Source: Novosphingobium sp. | GTDB taxonomy: Bacteria > Pseudomonadota > Alphaproteobacteria > Sphingomonadales > Sphingomonadaceae | DNA length: 64,000 nucleotides | Direction: 5' to 3' | Assembly: GCA_017744735.1 (NCBI GenBank) | Contig: JAGIAR010000004.1 | Span: 372,001 to 436,000, forward strand | Shown: piece after piece, positions 16,362 through 24,674 of the stretch | Position numbering within the stretch: the first letter of the stretch is position 1 | Layout: every line of letters begins with the position of its first letter | Translations under genes and position numbers: made by a program | Notes under the pieces: model-generated | What the model was told of the DNA's origin: nothing | The model's input: only the letters and a program-made list of their open reading frames with translations | Database searches by the model: none

Positions 16362-16837
16362 ACCTTCAGTCCTCTCGCTTCATCGCTCGGCGGCGGAATA
16401 TTCGGCATCGCGCCACCCTGATGGAGCACCACCCGGCCTGCGCGCTTCGCGAACTTCCAGCCATCGGCGGTCTTCACATACTCATCCTCGAACCCGCCGA
16501 CATAGAGCGCGCCGGCTTCCTGCGGCGGTTGGGTCGAGGCGTGGTTCGACAGCATGGCCAAATAGTTCGTCCCGCGCGCCTCGGTTTCCGAGATCACTTC
16601 GACCAGCACATTGGTGACGAGGTGGCGGACGAGGATCGGAGGCCGATCGCGGAAGGTCGCCTGGACCCGGTCGCGCCCGTAGAACGGATGGTCCGGCTGG
16701 AACGGCCGGGCGTATTCGCAATCCTCGGTGAACAGCGCGGCAATCGCCGCGTGGTCGCCATTGTCGGCATATTTCGCGAACAGCAGCGGCAAGCGGCCGA
16801 TTTCGCGCTCGGCCAGCAGGCGGGCGAGATCGTCCAT
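16358..16837 (-). CDS. NTF2-fold SnoaL-like protein
   Basis: A 159-residue SnoaL-4-type NTF2-like protein. The N-terminal helix block REIGRLPLLFAKYADNGDHA is followed by AALFTEDCEYARPF and a C-terminal strand WKFAKRAGRVVLHQGG. Relatives include ring-hydroxylating dioxygenase beta-like, dehydratase and isomerase folds, and activity cannot be predicted from this class alone. The gene begins within the stop of the carboxymuconolactone-decarboxylase-like gene and ends overlapping the next NTF2 gene, forming a coupled tandem pair. Confidence 0.82.
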   Translation of the reverse strand: MDDLARLLAEREIGRLPLLFAKYADNGDHAAIAALFTEDCEYARPFQPDHPFYGRDRVQATFRDRPPILVRHLVTNVLVEVISETEARGTNYLAMLSNHASTQPPQEAGALYVGGFEDEYVKTADGWKFAKRAGRVVLHQGGAMPNIPPPSDEARGLKV

Positions 16838-17235
16838 CAGCCCATTTCCTCCTGCCCCTCCGCCTCGATCTCGGCGAAGGCCTCGTTGGCGATGCGGAAG
16901 CTGTCGACCGTCGCGGGGATGCCGCCGTAGATCCCGACCTGCAGCAGCACTTCGCGGATTTCCTCTTTCGAGAGCCCGTTGTTGAGCGCGCCGCGCACGT
17001 GGACCTTCAATTCGTTGTGGCGGTTGAGCACCGCGATCATCGCGAGGTTGATCAGGCTGCGATCGCGCTTCGGCAGCTCCTCGCGGCCCCAGCACCAGCC
17101 CCAGCAATAGGTGGTGACCAGCTCCTGCAGCGGATCGTTGAACGGCCCGCTCTTGGCGAGCGCGCGATCGACATAGGCATCGCCCAGAACGCTGCGGCGG
17201 ATCGCCATGCCCTTGTCGTAGAGGTCCTTGTCCAT
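16837..17235 (-). CDS. Carboxymuconolactone decarboxylase family protein
   Basis: A 132-residue all-helical protein of the CMD/AhpD-like family. The conserved core is WGREELPKRDRSLINLAMIAVLNR followed by ELKVHVRGALNNGLSKEEIREVLLQ. It lacks a CxxC redox pair, so it resembles the decarboxylase-like branch (PcaC relatives) rather than AhpD. The start MDKDLYDKG is chosen because it fits the family length. It overlaps the SnoaL-like gene by one base and probably acts on a lactone or beta-keto acid intermediate (inference). Confidence 0.88.
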   Translation of the reverse strand: MDKDLYDKGMAIRRSVLGDAYVDRALAKSGPFNDPLQELVTTYCWGWCWGREELPKRDRSLINLAMIAVLNRHNELKVHVRGALNNGLSKEEIREVLLQVGIYGGIPATVDSFRIANEAFAEIEAEGQEEMG

Positions 17236-17248
17236 TGGTATTCCTTTC

Positions 17249-18481
17249 TCAGCCGGCCACCGAATAGACCGCATCGATCAGTCGGCGGGCGCGCGGGCCG
17301 TTGTCGCCCACGCTGTGCATCTGGTTGCAGCAATAGGAGAAGCCGAGCCTGGCGTCGGGATCCCCGAAGCCGATCGACCCGCCGAGCCCGTGGTGCCCGA
17401 AGCTGCGCGGATTGGGGCCCATATAGACTGCTTCGGGCGTGTTCAGCAGCACGCCGAGCGCCTGGTGATAGGGCCGGTCCTGCAGCAGCTCGATCTGGTT
17501 GTGCTGCTCGGCGATCATGGCCTCGAGCGCGGCTTTCGACAGCAGCGAGACGCCGTCGACCTCGCCCACCGTCGCACCGTAGATCCGCGCGACCCCGCGC
17601 GGATTGCCGTGGCCCGAGCCGCTGGCGATCTCGCAGGTACGCCAGATCGGCGAATTCATCGTGGTGTGCCACGGCTCGCTGGGGTTCTGGAGGAAGGCGA
17701 AGCTGCGCAGCACCGCGCCGTCCTGCCAGCCCTCGGGCGTGGTCGGCTTGTCGGGCACGGCCTGGTCCTTCGCCGCGAACAGGCGCGCCTTGGTGTTGGG
17801 CAGCACCTCGGCGACGTGGCTCTGTTCTTCGGCGTCCATTCCGCCGATGTAATATTCGGCGCCGAGCGGCCCGCTGACATGCTCGCGCAGGAACGGCCCG
17901 ACCGTCTGGCCGGTCACGCGCCGCAGGATCTCGCCCAAGAGGAAGCCCTGGTTGTGCACGTGGTAGGCCGCGCGCACGCCGGGCTGCCACAGCGGCTCCT
18001 GCACTTCGAGCGCCTTGATATAGGCCGGGTAGTCGAAGAACCCGCCCGGATACATCGTGTCGGTGGTGAGCACCGGGATGCCCGCGAGGTGATCGAGGCA
18101 CCAGCGCACGAGGATGTCTTCCTTCCCCGCCTGCGCGAATTCGGGCCAGTAGTGCGCGACCGGCTTGTCGATATCGATCAGCCCGCGATCGACCGCCATG
18201 TTGAACGCGATGCCGGTGATGCCCTTGGCGGTGCTCATCATGCAGACGGTCGATTGAGCGTCCCATTCCTGCGAGCGGTCCTCCCGGGCCCAGCCGCCCC
18301 ACAGGTCGACGACGGTCTCGCCGTCGATTACCACCGAAGTCGCCGCGCCGAGTTCTTCCTCGACCCGGAAGTTCTCGGCAAAAGCCTCCGCTACGGGTGC
18401 GAAATCTTCGCGGTAGTGTCCGCGCAGGCGATAGGTGCCGCCGCGCGCCTCGATCGTCCGGTCAAGCTCGGCCGTTGCCAT
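17249..18481 (-). CDS. Beta-lactamase-fold serine hydrolase (EstB-like), second copy
   Basis: A 410-residue serine hydrolase. The SxxK nucleophile is STAK in VCMMSTAKGITG near residue 80, the tyrosine of YHVHNQGFLLGEIL lies near 180, and the third motif FGHHGLGGSIGF lies near 375. There is no signal peptide. It is the first gene of the nine-gene operon; GAGAGGA sits 4 bases before the ATG. It differs substantially from the other EstB-like enzyme of the operon, suggesting two ester or lactone bonds are attacked at different steps. Confidence 0.9.
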   Translation of the reverse strand: MATAELDRTIEARGGTYRLRGHYREDFAPVAEAFAENFRVEEELGAATSVVIDGETVVDLWGGWAREDRSQEWDAQSTVCMMSTAKGITGIAFNMAVDRGLIDIDKPVAHYWPEFAQAGKEDILVRWCLDHLAGIPVLTTDTMYPGGFFDYPAYIKALEVQEPLWQPGVRAAYHVHNQGFLLGEILRRVTGQTVGPFLREHVSGPLGAEYYIGGMDAEEQSHVAEVLPNTKARLFAAKDQAVPDKPTTPEGWQDGAVLRSFAFLQNPSEPWHTTMNSPIWRTCEIASGSGHGNPRGVARIYGATVGEVDGVSLLSKAALEAMIAEQHNQIELLQDRPYHQALGVLLNTPEAVYMGPNPRSFGHHGLGGSIGFGDPDARLGFSYCCNQMHSVGDNGPRARRLIDAVYSVAG

Positions 18482-18602
18482 GTGTTCCTCTCCACTTCTT
18501 ATCTGCCCTAGGCTGGGCCAGACTGCCCCGCTTGCGCAAGGGCGAAAATGCCTTGGCAGGGCGCGAAGCCGTCTGGCAGGTGGACCGGTGAGAGGATTGC
18601 CG
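18482..18602. promoter_or_regulatory. Divergent promoter region of the minus operon and the FAD monooxygenase
   Basis: These 121 bases separate two divergently transcribed units. They contain the perfect palindrome CTTGCGCAAG (18531-18540), related to but not identical with the GCTTG-C-CAAGC element of region 1. No unambiguous -35/-10 pair is visible. A shared operator for both directions is plausible. Confidence 0.4.
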
Positions 18603-19796
18603 GTGAACTACGATTACGACGTGATGGCGATCGGCGGAGGGCCGACGGGGTTCATCGCCGCGCTGGGGCTGGCGCAAGCCGGGGTGAAGGTCTGCGTGGT
18701 CGAGGCGGAAGACACGATCCCCGACAGCCCGCGCGCCGCGGTCTATCACTGGTCGGTGCTCGACGGGCTCGACCGGCTGGGGATTCGTGAAGAGGCCGAG
18801 CGGATCGGCTTTGTGAAGCGCGATTACATGTGGCTGGTAAAAAAGACCGGGGAGGAGATCGCCTACGACCTCTCCGCGCTCGAAGGGTACACGGCGTTTC
18901 CCTACAATATCCATCTCGGCCAGCACCAATTGGCGGGCATCGCGCGCGACCGGCTGCTGGCGATGGCCAATGCCGATATTCGCTTCGGCACTTCGCTGGT
19001 GACGCTGGCGCAGGATGCCGAAAGCGTACGCGTGTCGCTCGAAGGACCCGAGGGGACCGAGTTCCTCGCGTGCAAATATGTGATCGGCGCCGATGGCGCG
19101 GGCAGCATGGTGCGCAAGGCCGTGGGCCTGAGCTTCGACGGAATGACCTGGCCCGAGCGCTTCATCGCGACCAACGTCTTCCACGAATTCGAAGCGGCCG
19201 GCTGCGCGCTGTCGACCATGGTGATCGACGACCAGTGGGGCGCAATCATCGTCAAGCTGACCGAAGACGGGCTGTGGCGCTGCACCTATATGGAAGGGCC
19301 GGAATTGCCCGAGCGGACCTTCATGGACCGGCTGCCCGATGCCTATCAGCATTTCATGGCGCAGGGCCATGGGTGGAAACTCGACCGCGCGGCGCCCTAC
19401 AGGATGCACCAGCGCTGCGCCGGGCGCTTCCGGGTCGGGCGGGTCGTGCTCGCGGGCGACGCTGCGCATGTCACCAATCCGACGGGCGGCTACGGCCTCA
19501 CCACAGGGCTGTTCGACGCCTATGCGCTGTGGCCGACCCTTGCCGCGATCGTGCTCGACGGCGCGGACCCGAACCTGCTCGATATTTACGCGGACGACCG
19601 GCGGCGGATCTACCTCGAGCGCACTTCACCCCGCGCCACCGCGAACAAGCAGCTCGTGTTCCACGCCTGGGGTGGCGGCGCAAAACTCGAGCGCGCGCTC
19701 GAACCCCTGCGCGCGATGGCCCGCGACCGCGACGCCTGCCGCGAAGGACTGATGTTCGTGAAAAGCCTCGAGACGGTGTCGCCGGTGGAGGCTTAA
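18603..19796 (+). CDS. FAD-dependent monooxygenase (PheA/TfdB type)
   Basis: A 397-residue single-component flavin monooxygenase. The FAD motif AIGGGPTGFIAALGLAQAG is at about 8-26, and the second FAD motif with GD is RVVLAGDAAHVTNPTGGYGL near 280-299. Relatives hydroxylate aromatic rings or do Baeyer-Villiger-like chemistry on polyketides. The GTG start is supported by GTGAGAGG 7 bases upstream. It is shorter than phenol hydroxylases (no thioredoxin-like C-terminal domain). It diverges from the nine-gene operon and likely performs an oxygenation step in the same pathway. Confidence 0.9.
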   Translation: MNYDYDVMAIGGGPTGFIAALGLAQAGVKVCVVEAEDTIPDSPRAAVYHWSVLDGLDRLGIREEAERIGFVKRDYMWLVKKTGEEIAYDLSALEGYTAFPYNIHLGQHQLAGIARDRLLAMANADIRFGTSLVTLAQDAESVRVSLEGPEGTEFLACKYVIGADGAGSMVRKAVGLSFDGMTWPERFIATNVFHEFEAAGCALSTMVIDDQWGAIIVKLTEDGLWRCTYMEGPELPERTFMDRLPDAYQHFMAQGHGWKLDRAAPYRMHQRCAGRFRVGRVVLAGDAAHVTNPTGGYGLTTGLFDAYALWPTLAAIVLDGADPNLLDIYADDRRRIYLERTSPRATANKQLVFHAWGGGAKLERALEPLRAMARDRDACREGLMFVKSLETVSPVEA

Positions 19797-19799
19797 TTT

Positions 19800-19963
19800 C
19801 TTCTCCCGTTGACGGGAGAAGGATGGTGCAGCTTGCTCCGAAGGAGCTAGCGCAACCTGGATGAGGGTTGCCTTCTCTTTTGGGAAAAGGCCAACCCTCA
19901 CCCAACTTCGGCTTGGTCGTAAACGACCAAGCCCGCGTATCCCTCTCCCGTCAACGGAAGAGG
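19800..19963. repeat. Multi-hairpin intergenic element
   Basis: About 164 bases made almost wholly of inverted repeats: TTCTCCCGT/ACGGGAGAA (19801-19820), GCTCC/GGAGC (about 19833-19845), TGAGGGTTGCC against GGCCAACCCTCA (19862-19900), the perfect GCTTGGTCG/CGACCAAGC with TAAA loop (19911-19932), and CCTCTCCCGT/ACGGAAGAGG (19942-19963). The two end hairpins are related to each other. It lies between convergent genes. It looks like a REP/BIME-type or miniature mobile element and may end transcription from both sides. Confidence 0.55.
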
Positions 19964-19967
19964 AAGG

Positions 19968-20780
19968 TCAGTCCAGATACGAAATCGTCCGCAGCTCGAT
20001 GCTCTGCCTCGGCGCGGCGTCCGGGGGCGTGTTCGGATCGTCGAACGCGCTGTGGGCGGTGAACTGCACGGCATCCGGATCGCTGTCGTAGAGCTTGAAC
20101 GCAAGCGCTTCCCACGGCTGCATATGCGGCACCCAGTACCAGCGCTGGCCCGGGGCCCAGGCAAGGTTGAAGCCCCACAGCGAGCGCGTGCCGAAGCTGC
20201 CCAGCCCGCCGATCACCTCGCTGTCGAACATGTCCGTCGCGCTGACCGTGCTCGCGTCGCACAGCGCCAGCGGCGCGCTTTCCACCATCGTCAGCGGGCG
20301 CCACACGTTGATCAGCATGTAGCGGCCCTTGAGCCGCCGGTTCGCCTCTTCCTCGGGCAACAGGTCGTAGGTGAAGTCGCGCACCGTGCGGTCGCCGTAA
20401 TCGACATGCGCGCCGAAGGCCGGCTGGTTGTGGCCGTGGGTACCGCCGGCATTGGTGCGGATCACCGGGCCGAAGCTGACGGTCTTTGCCGCGCCGGTCA
20501 GCCGCCGGACCATTTGCTCGGTCTCGCGGCTGTAGGCCTCGATCGCGCCTTCGGCGGCAAAATCCTTCACCCCGCTCGGCCGGTCCAGCAGCACGAAGCC
20601 GTTGCGATCGAACGACAGCTCTTCCGCCACCGGGCGCATATCGTGGATCGTCACGCGGTGTTCCTCGACCGGCCAGTAGCTCTTCGCCCGGTCGCCCGCG
20701 TGAAAGGTCGCCTTCTCGCCGCGCACGACGTATTTCATCGTGGTCTCGACGTCGCAGACCACGGTCTCGGCTTCGCTCAC
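19968..20780 (-). CDS. CmcJ/NvfI family oxidoreductase-like protein
   Basis: A 270-residue protein. The family features are HNQPAFGAHVDYGDRTVRDF (about 126-145), INVWRPL followed by APLALCDASTV (about 173-195), and the C-terminal PWEALAFKLYDSDPD with FTAHSAFDDPNTP. Members relate to CmcJ of cephamycin C synthesis, AsaB and the fungal NvfI isomerase, with iron- and 2-oxoglutarate-like folds. The GTG start has AAGGAGA 7 bases upstream. It is divergent from an MFS transporter gene, suggesting handling of a natural-product-like compound. The exact reaction is unknown. Confidence 0.82.
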   Translation of the reverse strand: MSEAETVVCDVETTMKYVVRGEKATFHAGDRAKSYWPVEEHRVTIHDMRPVAEELSFDRNGFVLLDRPSGVKDFAAEGAIEAYSRETEQMVRRLTGAAKTVSFGPVIRTNAGGTHGHNQPAFGAHVDYGDRTVRDFTYDLLPEEEANRRLKGRYMLINVWRPLTMVESAPLALCDASTVSATDMFDSEVIGGLGSFGTRSLWGFNLAWAPGQRWYWVPHMQPWEALAFKLYDSDPDAVQFTAHSAFDDPNTPPDAAPRQSIELRTISYLD

Positions 20781-20878
20781 GGCCACCTCTCCTTCGCTTG
20801 GGCTCTTGGCGGTTTGTCCCGCCCGGCATAGCCTGCGCTCCAAGCCGCATCATAGCGGCACGAGAAGGGGATGTCTTG
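20781..20878. promoter_or_regulatory. Divergent promoter region between CmcJ-like and MFS genes
   Basis: A 98-base intergenic region from which both genes are transcribed outward. It contains ribosome sites for both GTG starts (AAGGAGA on the minus strand, GAAGGGG on the plus strand). Inverted CTTGG and CCAAG lie 34 bases apart. No clear promoter hexamers are visible. Confidence 0.35.
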
Positions 20879-22204
20879 GTGGCGAGCGAAGCGCCCAAAC
20901 CCGGTGGCGATCCGCGCACGATTCTCGGCACGCGCCGCATGACCGGGCCGCAATATGCGGTGATCGGCCTGTGCGTGCTGATCAACATGATCGACGGCTA
21001 CGACATCCTTGCGCTGGCGCAGGCGGGTGCGGCGCTGAAGCGCGAATGGGGCCTCGGCGATGCGGCGCTCGGCACGCTGCTGTCGATGAACCTCGTCGGG
21101 ATGGCGCTGGGAGCGCTCGGGGTTTCGCCGGTCGCAGACCAGTGGGGGCGGCGCCCCGCGATCCTGGCGTGCCTGCTGTTCATGAGCGCGGGCATGGCGC
21201 TGTCGGCCGCTTCGGCGGGGTTCTACCCGATGGCTGCGGGGCGGATCGTGACCGGGATCGGGATCGGCGGAATGACCAGCACCGCGGGGATGCTGGCACT
21301 CGAATATGCGCCTTTCAGGCGCCGCGAATTCGCCTCGAGCTGCGTCGCCGGGGCCTATCCGGTCGGGACCATCGTCGGTGCCTATGTCGCGGTGCTGGTA
21401 CTCGACAGCTGGGGCTGGCGCGGAATCTTCTGGGCCGGATCGGCGCTTTCGCTGCTGCTGTTCCCGCTCGCCTTCGGCTGGCTGGCGGAGTCGCTCGACT
21501 TCCTTTTGTCGCGCCAGCCGCGACAGGCGCTCGCGCGCACCAACCGGGCGCTGCGGCGGATGGCGATTCCCGCAATCGCGGCATTGCCGCCCAAGCCCGA
21601 GGGTGCCCGTAGCGCGGTGCTGTCCGAGATCGTGCAGCCGCTGCACGTCAGGGAACTGCTCAAGCTGTTCCTCGCCCACGCGCTCAACATGTTCGCCTGG
21701 TACTTCATCATCAACTGGGGCCCGCCGCTGGTCTCGCAGCTTGCCGGCGACGACAAGGCCGGGCCGCTCTATTCGAGCTGGGTGTCCTACGGCGGCATCG
21801 CCGGGGCGCTGGCAGGCGGCTGGCTGTGCGGAAGCTGGGGCGTCAAGCGGATGATGTGGGCGACGATGCTGGCGCTGGCCGCGCTGATCGCGCTGTTCGG
21901 GCAGTTCGCGGGCGACCGGCAGATGCTGTGGCTGATCGCGCCGGCGATGGGTGCGATGCTGTTCGCCTCCGCCACCGCCAACTGGCTGACGATCGCCTAT
22001 GCCTTTCCCCCGCAACTGCGGGCGACCGGCCTCGGTTTCGGCACCACCGCCGGGCGGGTCGGCGCGGTGTTCGGGCCGATCGTGGGCGGCCGGCTGCTCG
22101 GCGACGGGCTGGCGGTCGGCACGGTCTGTGCGCTGATGGCGGTGCCCGCCGTGCTTTCCGCGCTGACCTTCAGCTTCGCGCGGCGGATGGAACCGGGGCG
22201 CTAG
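20879..22204 (+). CDS. MFS transporter, aromatic-acid:H+ symporter-like
   Basis: A 441-residue major facilitator with about 12 membrane segments. The first segment has MIDGYDILALAQAG with the conserved Asp-Gly-Tyr-Asp typical of the AAHS family (PcaK/BenK-like), and the loop 2-3 signature is SPVADQWGRRPAIL. GTG is chosen as start, with GAAGGGG 8 bases upstream. AAHS carriers import aromatic or related carboxylates, suggesting uptake of the cluster's substrate or an intermediate. Its stop shares four bases (CTAG) with the stop of the convergent hydrolase gene. Confidence 0.9.
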   Translation: MASEAPKPGGDPRTILGTRRMTGPQYAVIGLCVLINMIDGYDILALAQAGAALKREWGLGDAALGTLLSMNLVGMALGALGVSPVADQWGRRPAILACLLFMSAGMALSAASAGFYPMAAGRIVTGIGIGGMTSTAGMLALEYAPFRRREFASSCVAGAYPVGTIVGAYVAVLVLDSWGWRGIFWAGSALSLLLFPLAFGWLAESLDFLLSRQPRQALARTNRALRRMAIPAIAALPPKPEGARSAVLSEIVQPLHVRELLKLFLAHALNMFAWYFIINWGPPLVSQLAGDDKAGPLYSSWVSYGGIAGALAGGWLCGSWGVKRMMWATMLALAALIALFGQFAGDRQMLWLIAPAMGAMLFASATANWLTIAYAFPPQLRATGLGFGTTAGRVGAVFGPIVGGRLLGDGLAVGTVCALMAVPAVLSALTFSFARRMEPGR

Positions 22205-22998
22205 TTCGCGAGCAGGAAATCCTTCGCGGCCTTGCGCGAAGCGGCATTCTCGTCGAGCAGCAGATGCGCGCCGCCCGGGATCAGCGCGACCCCGGCCTTG
22301 GGCAGCACGTCCTGCCACACCGGAATGAATTCCTGCGGGACGACCTGGTCGGCCGAGCCCCACAGCAGCAGCGTGGGCCGGTCGAACCCGGCAAGCGCCG
22401 CGCGGGTCTTTGCATCGACCGCGTCGAGATCCTCGCGAATCTGCATCGCCATCGCGCCTTCGCGCTGGCGCAGCGCGAGCCATTGCGCATCGGGTTCCGC
22501 CGGCCAGAACGGCTCGAGCCAGTCGAGGCTTTCGACGAACATCGCGCGCATGTCGGCGGGAGCGATCTTCGACCAGTCGGGGATCGCCACCTTGTCGGAC
22601 TTAAGGCCGGCGGGCGAAACCAGGATCAGGCTTTCGATCTCGTCCGCATGCTCGCCGGCATAGCGCGCCGCCATGTGCCCGCCCATCGAGGCGCCGATGA
22701 GGTGGAAATTCTCCAGCCCGAGCGCGGCGAACAGCATTTCGTAATGGGTGACGTAATCGTCCATCGACGCGATGTCGCCATCGCCGCTTTCGCCGAAGCC
22801 GGGATGGATCGGCGAGATCATCCGGAAATCGTCCGCGAACTCGCGCATCCATTCGAAGCCGTGGAACGTGCCGCCGCCGTGGAAATAGACCACCGCGGGG
22901 GCGTCTTCCGGCCCGATCGCGTAAACCACGCTTTCGACCCCGTCGATGCGGTAGACCTCGCGGTCGAAACCCGCGGTGCTGTATGCCCAGTTGCTCAT
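22201..22998 (-). CDS. Alpha/beta fold hydrolase
   Basis: A 265-residue serine hydrolase. The oxyanion motif FHGGGTFHG is near residue 39, the nucleophile elbow GASMGGH near 105, an Asp in LLWGSADQ near 213 and the catalytic His in GGAHLLL near 243. The layout resembles meta-cleavage hydrolases and carboxylesterases of aromatic catabolism. It lies 10 bases downstream of an MFS transporter gene in the same orientation, so the two are probably co-transcribed. Confidence 0.9.
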   Translation of the reverse strand: MSNWAYSTAGFDREVYRIDGVESVVYAIGPEDAPAVVYFHGGGTFHGFEWMREFADDFRMISPIHPGFGESGDGDIASMDDYVTHYEMLFAALGLENFHLIGASMGGHMAARYAGEHADEIESLILVSPAGLKSDKVAIPDWSKIAPADMRAMFVESLDWLEPFWPAEPDAQWLALRQREGAMAMQIREDLDAVDAKTRAALAGFDRPTLLLWGSADQVVPQEFIPVWQDVLPKAGVALIPGGAHLLLDENAASRKAAKDFLLAN

Positions 22999-23008
22999 CC
23001 GCGATCCG

Positions 23009-24274
23009 TTAGGCGATGGAGCCGCGATGCGCCAGCGCGCGCTGGTTGGTTTCGGCCAACAGCAGCGCGGTCAGCCCGCCGCCCAGCGCCAGCACGATCT
23101 GCAGCCACAGCGCGGTCGCCAGGCTGAAATGATCCGCGAGCTGACCGGCCACGACCGGACCGACCACCCCGCCGGTGATCTCGCCGATTCCGACCACCAG
23201 TCCCATCGCAGTGCCTGCGCGCGCGGCGCCGAGGGTTTCGGCCGGGACCACGCCCATGAACAGCGGAAAGATGCCCATGCCCATCCAGCCGACGAACATC
23301 ATCATCGTCAGCACGGTCGGCGATGCGTGAAGATAAAGCAGCGCCAGCGGCCCGAGCGCCATCATCAACCCGCCGACGATCATCGGCGGCTTGCGTCCGA
23401 TCCGGTCCGAAAGCGCGGTGATCAGGATCGCCCCGACCCCTGGGCACAGGCCGACCACCGCCATCATCCACTTCCACGTCGCCGGATCGATCGCCAGCGG
23501 GCCGTCGAGATAGAGCGGCATGAAGATCGATCCGATCACCGAGGACCCGACCGCGAAGCAGCTGACGATCGAGCACAGCAGCACGTTGCGGTGCGCGAGC
23601 ATCGACCAGGGCGACAGGCCTTCGACCTTGACCCGCGCGCCGGCAGCCCGAGGCGGCTCGGCAATGCAGCGCCAGATCAGGAAGGCGAGCACCAGGCCCG
23701 GGACGCCCGCGAGGTAAAATGCGGTCCGCCAGCCATAGGCCTGTGCCAGCCACACCAGCACGATCGGCGCGAGCGCGGTGCCGATCAGCGAGCCGAAGGC
23801 GTTCTGCATCACCCCCGCGTTGAGCCCGCGGCGGCTGTCGGCCGAAGCCGCGGCCATGATCGCCAGGCACACCGGCAGGAACGGCCCTTCGGCCGCGCCC
23901 ATCACCAGACGGGCGGCGAACAGCGCGCCGAAACTGTGCGCAAGGCCCGACAGCACCGAGCAGAACGAGAAGATCACCAGCGCCGCGAGCAGGAACGGCT
24001 TGCGCCGCCCGATCGAGTCCGACCAGCGCCCGACGAAATAGGCGCCGAGCGCCCAGGTGAGCGAAAGCCCGGCCCCCAGCGCCCCTATCTGCGTGTTATT
24101 GAGCGAAAGATCCTCGATCACGAAGGGCGCGAGGAACGTCATCGCCATGCGATCGAAATAGGCGAAGCCGAAGCTCAGGCCGAGCAAAAGCAAAACGGTG
24201 ATCTCGTAGCGAAGCGAGTGCGGAACGCGCGCTTCGCCGGCCGGCGGCGCGGCCGCGGGCGTCATCCCAGCCAT
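23009..24274 (-). CDS. MFS transporter
   Basis: A 421-residue major facilitator with about 12 membrane segments. The first segment carries FAYFDRMAMTFLAPF, and the loop 2-3 signature is YFVGRWSDSIGRRKPFL. It resembles the anion:cation symporter group that takes up organic acids such as sugar acids or phthalate. It is transcribed away from the TonB receptor gene and followed by the alpha/beta hydrolase. Neither of two possible starts (24274, 24265) has a strong ribosome site. Confidence 0.9.
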   Translation of the reverse strand: MAGMTPAAAPPAGEARVPHSLRYEITVLLLLGLSFGFAYFDRMAMTFLAPFVIEDLSLNNTQIGALGAGLSLTWALGAYFVGRWSDSIGRRKPFLLAALVIFSFCSVLSGLAHSFGALFAARLVMGAAEGPFLPVCLAIMAAASADSRRGLNAGVMQNAFGSLIGTALAPIVLVWLAQAYGWRTAFYLAGVPGLVLAFLIWRCIAEPPRAAGARVKVEGLSPWSMLAHRNVLLCSIVSCFAVGSSVIGSIFMPLYLDGPLAIDPATWKWMMAVVGLCPGVGAILITALSDRIGRKPPMIVGGLMMALGPLALLYLHASPTVLTMMMFVGWMGMGIFPLFMGVVPAETLGAARAGTAMGLVVGIGEITGGVVGPVVAGQLADHFSLATALWLQIVLALGGGLTALLLAETNQRALAHRGSIA

Positions 24275-24674
24275 AAGACCAACATATGTAAGGATTTTGT
24301 CATGGCGCGCCTCTCCCGTGGCGTGTTCCTTTTGGATATCGTTTTAGGAAGTGCACGCCGCGGCGTCTTGTCTGCAAGCGAAATGTCACTGCCGGACATA
24401 GTCAATTGTATTAAGTTTCAGCCCCCTGTCAGTGTTGCTTCATTGTGACATAGTGTTCGCTATTCGTATGGTTGTTGCGCTCGGCGCCCTTTGCGTGACC
24501 TTCGATTGGCGCTAATTTGCCGAGCGAAGGGGAAGGTTGGGCGTCCTTGCGGCGTCCTTTTGACAATAATCCCCTACGTAATCTCTCGCGGGTCGCTTCA
24601 TCGAAGGCGGCGATGCGGTGGATACTTTGGTGAGAAGATCGGGGCCGAACGGTTCCGAAATGGGAGGATGTTTC
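24275..24674. promoter_or_regulatory. Divergent regulatory region of MFS and TonB receptor genes
   Basis: 400 bases without a coding gene and clearly more AT-rich than the surroundings at about 24282-24480. It holds two copies of GACATAGT (24395-24402 and 24447-24454), each preceded by a TGTCA half-site (24384, 24427). TGTCA and TGACA are inverted around 24427-24450. A TTGACA hexamer lies at 24560-24565 without a convincing -10. The receptor ribosome site GGGAGG is at about 24662-24667. Regulated expression of receptor and transporter from here is likely. Confidence 0.55.

Noticed and set aside
14045-18481. Beta-lactam resistance from the two beta-lactamase-fold proteins.
   Set aside because: Neither has a signal peptide and both look like EstB-type esterases within a catabolic operon.
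24367-24378. CTTG-N4-CAAG near the TonB receptor as another copy of the AGCTTGCCAAGCGC operator.
   Set aside because: The spacing between half-sites differs (4 instead of 1) and only four bases per arm match, so it is easily chance.
22976-24448. Long plus-strand frame opposite the MFS gene.
   Set aside because: Its composition is that of an antisense shadow (His/Arg/Gln-rich), and the MFS protein on the other strand has clear family motifs.
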